This document shows positions 57,360 to 64,000 of a DNA stretch of 64,000 nt, in pieces. Each line of letters starts with the position of its first letter. Positions within the stretch are counted from its first letter, which is position 1. The notes under the pieces are model-generated. The model worked only from the letters and a program-made list of their open reading frames with translations. It was not told the origin of the DNA and searched no databases. The DNA lies in assembly GCA_024734555.1 (NCBI GenBank), contig JANPWX010000038.1, forward strand, positions 686,668 to 750,667, written 5' to 3'. The stretch is from Trochalopteron elliotii. Taxonomy: Eukaryota > Chordata > Aves > Passeriformes > Leiothrichidae. Made by a program: the position numbers and the translations under genes.

Positions 57360-58369
57360 GTGAGAGATTCAAGATTCTGGTTTGAAAAAGAAATTGCTCA
57401 GTGGTGGAGGCAAGTTGCAAAGGTCCATTGAATATCAGAGCTTACATTTTGATAAAGATTATAGGTCAAAAAGGACTCCAAAAAAATCCAGATTCATTTT
57501 TTTTTAAAGTGATGGAATGAATTGTGGATGAAGGTATCTAGGAAAAGATTCCATTTGGTTAAAGGGGCAGGCAAATATAATGACCCCTCTATCCATATTC
57601 TGAATGATCATGACTGGAGCTTGTCATGATAAAAAATATTTTATGAGAAAGAATAGTGCAGTAATCAAGACACAAGGGGATGAGAACCCAGAGTTCGCTG
57701 TAAACAACTGTTGGATGTATAGAAATAGTTTTCAAGTGTTTGAAATAGTCTGAATGTGAAAAAACATGAGAGAGTTCTGAGTTCAGGATGGGGGTTTTGG
57801 GTGACAATGTGAGAAAAGAGGCAGGATGCTGATTCTGCATACTATTATTCAGAAGGAGGTAGTGGTCAGAACCCAAGGGAGAGAAGTGACATCTGGTTTG
57901 GCACTGTTGAACTTCGTTGTAGAGAAATATTCTCAAAAGCATGTTAGAGAAGGCTGAATTTTCAGTTTGAACAGAAAATTACAGGAACCAGACAGTCTGT
58001 CACTGTGGAATTGCTAGCTAAAACTTTAATTGGAAAAGCACCTTACATCTTCTTATTTTGGAGGAGGAGTGTGGGATGAAGAGGTCTAGGACAGATTTGA
58101 GAAGTCTGCCCAAAAAAAAAAAGGTTAAAGAACAAGAGAGTCTTCCAAAGATCATAATGAAACTAGGAGGAGAACCTAAAGTCTGCAATGGTTTTAAAGC
58201 CAGCAAGACAAAGGGAGATTAATGTTAAAGAATGCAGACAGGGCAAGAAAGAAAAGAAGAACAAGTTTTGGCTGTTAAATTATCTGTAAAGTGATCATTA
58301 GAGATTTTGACCCCAACAGCTGAGGGTGGTGAGAAGAATATCTCTATATCCTTGCCCATAGCGATTATA
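57360..58369. other. purine-biased non-coding stretch
   Basis: The plus strand is A/G-rich over most of this stretch, giving long pyrimidine-coded frames on the minus strand (57589-57942, 58018-58206) that have no coding support. Confidence 0.45.
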
Positions 58370-58455
58370 CTTCACAGGCGTCTTGCTTGGCTACTGCGTA
58401 AGACAGAATATTGGGTTAGATGGTCCTCTGATCTGACCAAGTTCAGCTGTTCCCA
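58370..58455 (+). mobile_element. ancient CR1/L3-like LINE tail remnant
   Basis: 'ttggctactgcgtaagacag' followed by 'atattgggttagatggtcct' and 'ctgatctgaccaagttcagc' resembles the tail found in old amniote CR1/L3-type elements (gggctagatggaccttggtctgac-like). Only about 85 bp are preserved and boundaries are approximate. Confidence 0.5.
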
Positions 58456-61400
58456 ATTTCAGTGGAGTAAAAGGTGCAGAAACTAGATTAGACACTCTTA
58501 GGGTGGAAATGGAATGCAGGAAATCTTATCAGTGCTTGCAGACAGTACACTCAATGTGTTCAGATACAAAGGGGAAATGTAGGAGGTAACTAGCCAGGCA
58601 AGGGAAGTCAAGGATGGGAGAGCCTGCTGTAGAATTGGCATGGGAACAGGGGAGATGGATTAGAACAAGTAATGAAGGGAGTAAGAATGGGTGTGAGAGA
58701 GATTGAGGGAAGATTTGGTGGGCAGTTACTTGGGAAACTGGAAGAATTAAAGGAAAATAATTGCAAAATTCCTGTGCCTGTGGGAGTGGTGAAGGGAAGT
58801 TGCGGGACGTGAAGGAAGAAAAGTGGTCTATTGGGAGTGTAGAGGTCACACCAAGCCGATTTGCAATTGTTACACCTTTGCAAATTGTGAACAGAAATAA
58901 CAGTGAAGTAAAATTGAAGCCATCTGATATTTAATTATTAATATAAGGATTCAATATAAGCATTTTTGTGCACACACAACTTGCGGTACTTTGGTCAAAC
59001 AGCTGTACACAGTGGTGACCAAGTGCTCCAGTTGCCTCAGAGTAAGTAAAGAAAGCACAATACCCTCAGTGTTTTGGATTTACCTTTGGAGCTGCCAGAT
59101 GTGTGCCTATTCCATTCACACTAGGGGCTGCTGGATAGATCCCTCTTCCTACTCTGCAGCAGCAGCAGCAGCCAACTTTACCCCCGACTCGATCTCCATC
59201 TTGCTTGTCAGTGGAAGACTGGGCATGTGAATTGCTTAGCCCTGAGAAGGGTCACACAGAGCTAAGAAATCCACTGTATAAAATGGGTTGGCAAGTGCTG
59301 GAAGGTGTGCATTATTCTTAACAATTCCCTGGAAAAAGTATTTTTGGAGATTATTTCTCCCCAAACAGTCTAATTGAATTTTGGAAGCCTATGCCACCAT
59401 ATGCTGGCCTTCCTCTAGGGAGTCTGAAAATTCCATCCTGGCCTAAATAGCAGCCTTGTGGCAAACTAGTCCTAACAAGAGTACCTTAATTTGCCACAGA
59501 GCAGTCAATTAAACTACTTCAAATAAATTGAGATCTCAACTCACTTGAGGGATACGAATACCAATGTCTAGTGGTATAAATTTATCTGATCATCCAGAAG
59601 ATGTTTTCACCTGGAGAAATACTGGCAATACTGGAGATCAAAACCAGAGGTTCCTCCTCAAAAGCTAAGCCCAGCAGACAGGTTCTGATTTTGCTTGACT
59701 ATTTCTGCAGGAGGAGAACAATGAGAACCCTAACTACAGTTCTTTTTTACAGTTCTTGTCCAAATAGCATTTTATTACATTATTTTGTTATGCATTTATT
59801 AATAGGATAAATTAAAAGCTGTGCATATTCGTGATTTTTTTTTCTTGCTTTGCCTTAATGTAGTTAATAACCTGAAGTTACTTCATTTTTGTAAACCATT
59901 TCTAGTCTTAAATTTTCCAAGTATGACAATGTTTCTGATATTTCTTCATGTTCTGAATTCTTCACGGAAGGAAAGGCACTGAGAGAATACCCATAAAGGG
60001 GGCTAATTTGTTCAGTATTGTATACTTAAATAGCATTCTTAACTTTGTTTCCTGATGAATTTTTCCTTGAAATATTACGATTTTCAGTCTGAGATCTACA
60101 AGAAAAAAATCTCATTTACAGTAGACCAAACTAGCACTTTCATAGCTGGCTAGTTTTCCTTTTTGCCTTACTGAAGTGTAGAATCTAGTTATGTTTGGGA
60201 GGGAGAGTTTTGATTTTATTCTTGGTTTTTTGCTTTTTCTTTTTAACTAATATTAACCTGTAATGGCAACCACAAGAACAACAAAGTCAGGAAAAGCTTT
60301 TGTAATAAATGATTTCTACAAGTATTTCTAAAATAGAGGAAAAAATATGAAACTACAGATTCTGAAAATGCTGTGGTTATGAAATGATGGACAAATTCTC
60401 ATCTCCTTTTTATTTCAAAGTCAGGTGATCCATTGCAACTATCAGTTGCAAGCAACAGTTAGGACACAGAGCTTGAAGATCACAAAACAGGTCCCAGGAT
60501 TCCCTGTAAAATTGTAGCTGCTGTTTAAACATACACACAGAGAAATACTCCAAGAAGTTAAAAATAACAAAAAAGCAGAGAAATTAATGTGGAATATTGA
60601 CTGCTTCAGCTGAGTTCAGCAAGCACCATTGTCCTCTGACTGAAAAACTGGGTCATATATGTGGATGTGTGTTATACTGGCTCAGCAGATGTGAGTGATA
60701 GTATTTTTTGAACCTCATATGCAGCATTTTACATGTTCAGTCTGGCTTTTGTTTTTTTAGAACCCTGAGCCCTACAACTGCTGGAGCTAAGCAAGAAAAA
60801 TGTTCTCATTTGCTATATACCCAATTTTATCCAATTATGAGACAAACTTTTCCTCTATGTAAGAATAAGTACTTATTGATTTAAGAAGAAACAGGCATAT
60901 TGATCCAAAGGAAAAATACACTGTACATGTTGATCAATATTTACCTTGCAGGACAAAACATCCTGGTATTCACTTCAAGGCATCAATATATACATATTAC
61001 TGGATGTTTGTGTCATTAAGTTAGGTAACTGGGCTAGATCTCCATCTAACAGTATAAACTCTCTTAATGATTATTTTTCTAGTCAAATATTAGTCTCTAA
61101 AGGGAAGAAGGAGTTAGAGAACCAGAAAAAAGAATAATTGTTCACCTCCCTTGAGATAAATAATACTTTTCATTAAACTCAGCTGATGCCTATCAAGAGA
61201 TGCTAGACTGATTATAAAATATAAGCAGTGAGAAATACTCCAAATTCCTCCTAGAAGTATTTACCTGTACTGAGGCAAAATTGGAAATCTAAGCATAGAT
61301 GTCTGAAGATATTGAGGTGCCTAGCTTGTAATTAGTTTGATATCAATTAGCTTGTACAAAAAGGAGTAGTTTCCTTTTAATTTCCAAGGATGGGACACAT

Positions 61401-62225
61401 CTGAATTCACAGAATACCTTTAAAAATTCTTTGCTATCCAGGACTCCTCTCTCTTTCAGCCTTGCTGCAGGCCAGGGGCTTCTTCTGTCTGGAATTCATT
61501 GACATAGAGCTAAGCATAAATTATACAAAGATAAACTAATTATAGTGTAATGGGGCAGTCATGGTACACATTTTTTTTCTCTGACATTTCTTTTCTGTCT
61601 CATAATAGCTCTAACACTGGGCTAATCATTTTTATTTAAATGTTTTCTTTATGGTTAATTTCACCCTAATATCACCCATCTCCATCTTGAGTCCCCTGAG
61701 GCGCTCTCTATAAAGGACACACCCATGGAAGGGGCAGGCATGGGACAAAGAGATGCTGTGACAGTTACACCCTTCGTATGTATTCCCAACAGGATCAATA
61801 TCATAATAACAGTGTGTAATACATGTTGCTTCAGACCAGAATAAATAAGATGACCCTCCCTTCAAAAAGCCTTTATTATATCCTCATCTAAGGAATAGGC
61901 TTGAAAGCTGTGGATTCTATCTGCATGGCTTTGCCTAGATGAGGCCCTTCCTAAACCTGCCTGTAGCTGAAATTCATGTTTAAATTCTCATCACTTTGTG
62001 TCTCACCCTTGTCAGAGACAAACCTGTTCTCTCCTGTTCATGTGTATTCAGAATGCTGGGAACATCATTGCACATGGTTTGGGGAGTTTTTATCCATTCC
62101 AGGGTCTCCATCTTTGGTTTAATCTAATACTTACTTACTGTACTTCTGCTGGAAGGCTCTTGTGTCCCTGACCACTCTCCCCAGCCTACTTGTTCTCTTT
62201 TCAAATCATCATTTTCTTCTTGCAG
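58456..62225. other. non-coding stretch, nothing firm
   Basis: Purine bias on the plus strand continues to about 58830 (source of minus-strand frames at 58529-58883). A small (CAG)5 run lies at about 59156-59172. Otherwise plain AT-rich sequence with no recognised repeat or exon. Confidence 0.45.
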
Positions 62226-62244
62226 GGCTGGGAAGAATATATCT
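62226..62244 (+). other. candidate 19-nt microexon or splice-site pair
   Basis: A strong acceptor (atcattttcttcttgcag) is followed after only 19 nt by a perfect gtaagt donor. The phase could continue gene B from 57359. Exons this short are rare and usually need enhancers, so a decoy pair or recursive-splicing-like site is as likely. Confidence 0.2.
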
Positions 62245-62599
62245 GTAAGTTCTACCCCAGCTAATTAATTTTCTCCTTTGAACCTGTTTTTTATCTGTGG
62301 GATAAGAGAAACTATACAAATAATACAAAATAGTAACTACAGTGAGGCTGCACTTCAGTCCCCGGCCTATTTATTTGCTTGATAGGATCTCACCTCTTCC
62401 CTGAGTTCCCTGAGCTGTGTGTAGCTGTTGGTTATCTGTTGTCTGACTGAATATAGGTCATTAACTGTTTGCACACTGCCACATGTGATGGACTCCTAGA
62501 CCCTGAATGGCATCTGCCTGTTTTCAGGTAATGCAAATATTAAAAATAATCTGAAGTGTACAGCTTTTTAGAAGCCCAGGTGTAAAATACTGCTTATCT

Positions 62600-63735
62600 G
62601 CCAAACAGGCATCCCTGCACCTGGATGAAGGGAAGAGATACAATGTTCCCTACCTCTGCTGTGCATCCACTGCAGTAAGCAGCTGTACCCTGGGAGTCAG
62701 GCAGCTGTGCTGGTATCTTCAGGCTACCATCAGAGTTTACGTGGCATGGCTTTGGTAGGGAGGAAGCTGTAGGCAGGCCTTCTGTGAGCTCCTGCCCCTT
62801 GTCAGAGAGATACAGTTCCAGCCAGACAGAGCCAAGGCCATCAGCTGTGCTGGTGGCAGCTCTGGGGAAATGTCTGTAAGAAAGCTGAGCTGCAGCTGTG
62901 AGCAAATGTGAGAGAAGGAGCAAATAACAAGACCACCAGAGAAGGAAGAGGAGGTGCTCCAGGTGCTAGAGCAGAGGTTCCCCAACAGCCCAGGGAGAAG
63001 ACCATGGCAAAGCAGATTGTGCCTTGAAGCACACGGAGAATCTCAGTGGAGCAGATATCCATGAAGGTCATAGAGAAGTATATGCCACAGCAGGTGCCCC
63101 AAAAGAAGTTGCATCTCATGGAAAGCTCATGCTGAAGCAGGCTCCTGGCAGGATATGAAATGCAGTCCAGGGTGAAGAGCACACACTGGAGCAGGTTTTC
63201 TGCCAGGAATTGTGACCCCATGGGGTACCAAACCTGGTAAAATCTACTCCTAAAAGACTGCAACCCATGGGAAGGATCCATGTTGGAGCAGTACATGAAG
63301 TCCCTCCCACGGGAGGGTCTCCTCTCTGGAGCAGGGGAACAGTGTGCTGAACCATGAGCAGCAAAATTGAAGTGTTATGAACTGACCATAAACCTCATTC
63401 CTCTACCTTCTGCACCACTCAGGGAGGAGGACACAGAAGCATCAGGAGTGAAGCTGAGCCTGGGAAGAAAGGGATGGAGGGAGGTAGATTCCAGTTTTGG
63501 GGTTTTTTTTTTTTTATTTTTCCTATCCTTCTCTGCTGTTAATTTGCTATAAAATAAATTCATTTCCCCAAGCTGAGTCTGTTTCCCTATCATGGTAGTC
63601 AGTGAGTGAGCTCTGGATCCTTACCTTGACCCATGACCTTTTTCATGGTATTTTCTCCCCCTGTCCTGCTGAGGAAGGGGAGCGAGGGACTGGCTTGGTG
63701 GGCACCTGGCAGCCAGCCAAGGTTTATCCATCACA
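62600..63735 (+). mobile_element. solitary LTR of an avian ERV (ERVL-like), plus orientation
   Basis: A long, GC-richer block carries landmarks of a long bird LTR: 'gctcctgccccttgtcagag', repeated variants of 'catgctggagcag' (near 63050, 63133, 63187, 63282, 63332), 'gaactgaccataaacctcat', 'gtgaagctgagcctgggaag', an aataaa signal at about 63553 followed by 'catttccccaagctgagtct', and the end 'ggtgggcacctggcagccag' to about 63735. No internal retroviral gene follows within the window, so it is either a solo LTR or a terminal copy. Frames at 62594-63593 are by-products. The 5' boundary is approximate and no target duplication was found. Confidence 0.75.
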
Positions 63736-64000
63736 AACTCACAGCTGGCTTGTCATCTGGCCAGCTCAGTGTGGAGGCAGAGAAGGTTCAGCCTGCCCTG
63801 CAGATAGGCCCTTATAATGGATTCCTTTACCACACTTTCTGAAATTCTCAAAATGTTTATGGTGTTCTCTAAATACCCTTGTGAAATAAAGAAGTGTTAA
63901 CATTGCCATTTTCTCTAAGGAGCTGTGGTACAAAGAGTCTAAATTGTTCACTTAGAACTGCACAGTGAATACTATCCAAACCTCTTGCTTGGAATGCAGC
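63736..64000. other. non-coding flank
   Basis: Ordinary sequence following the LTR; nothing recognised. Confidence 0.5.

Noticed and set aside
62841..63296. 151-codon minus-strand frame
   Set aside because: Antisense of the ERV LTR; by-product of its GC-rich repeated units.

Overview
The window is vertebrate nuclear DNA, AT-rich and gene-poor, and almost certainly from a bird. Five 5'-truncated CR1 LINE copies lie at 3265-4040, 13208-13650, 27039-27460 (minus), 35480-35632 and 40521-40640 (minus). Four of them keep the CR1 terminal repeat of the attctgtg/attctatg type. A long avian ERV-type LTR lies near the right end (about 62600-63735). There is no bacterial gene organisation, no rRNA and no recognisable tRNA. 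A songbird or other neoavian is my best guess, but order-level placement cannot be proved from this stretch.

No complete gene can be read. Almost every long open frame is chance or repeat-derived. What can be supported is a set of short exon-like segments, mostly on the plus strand, each with a pyrimidine tract and AG before it and a good GT donor after it. The most credible is 16539-16646. It is 36 codons long, open in only one frame, and carries an IPGYTG motif of the kind seen in ciliary and sperm microtubule-associated proteins. Its phase matches a probable terminal exon at 24285-24423, and candidate upstream exons at 7403-7496 and 12762-12804 also fit. A symmetric 24-nt candidate microexon (20873-20896) lies inside the 16.6-24.3 kb intron. 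I call this set gene A.

A second, weaker plus-strand series (gene B) consists of segments at 41758-41831, 48039-48099, 52377-52427 and 57286-57359. Their phases chain together, but the peptide is not recognised. A GC-rich patch at 32400-32875 ending in a donor-like site could be a promoter and noncoding first exon upstream of it. Between the two sets lie a candidate transmembrane C-terminal exon (38369-38442) and, on the minus strand, a 41-codon ORF (33082-33207) that starts inside a YY1/ETS-like motif and ends at a poly(A) signal.

The rest is intronic or intergenic. It includes three long microsatellites (GATA 5443-5521, GT 19611-19650, GAAA 55765-55893), a G/T-only tract (46000-46126), and two AT-rich blocks dense in homeodomain-type ATTA/TAAT words (28430-29340 and 52428-53160) that look like distal developmental enhancers. 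Exon calls rest on splice signals, open frames and phase matching without homology searching, so confidences are kept low.
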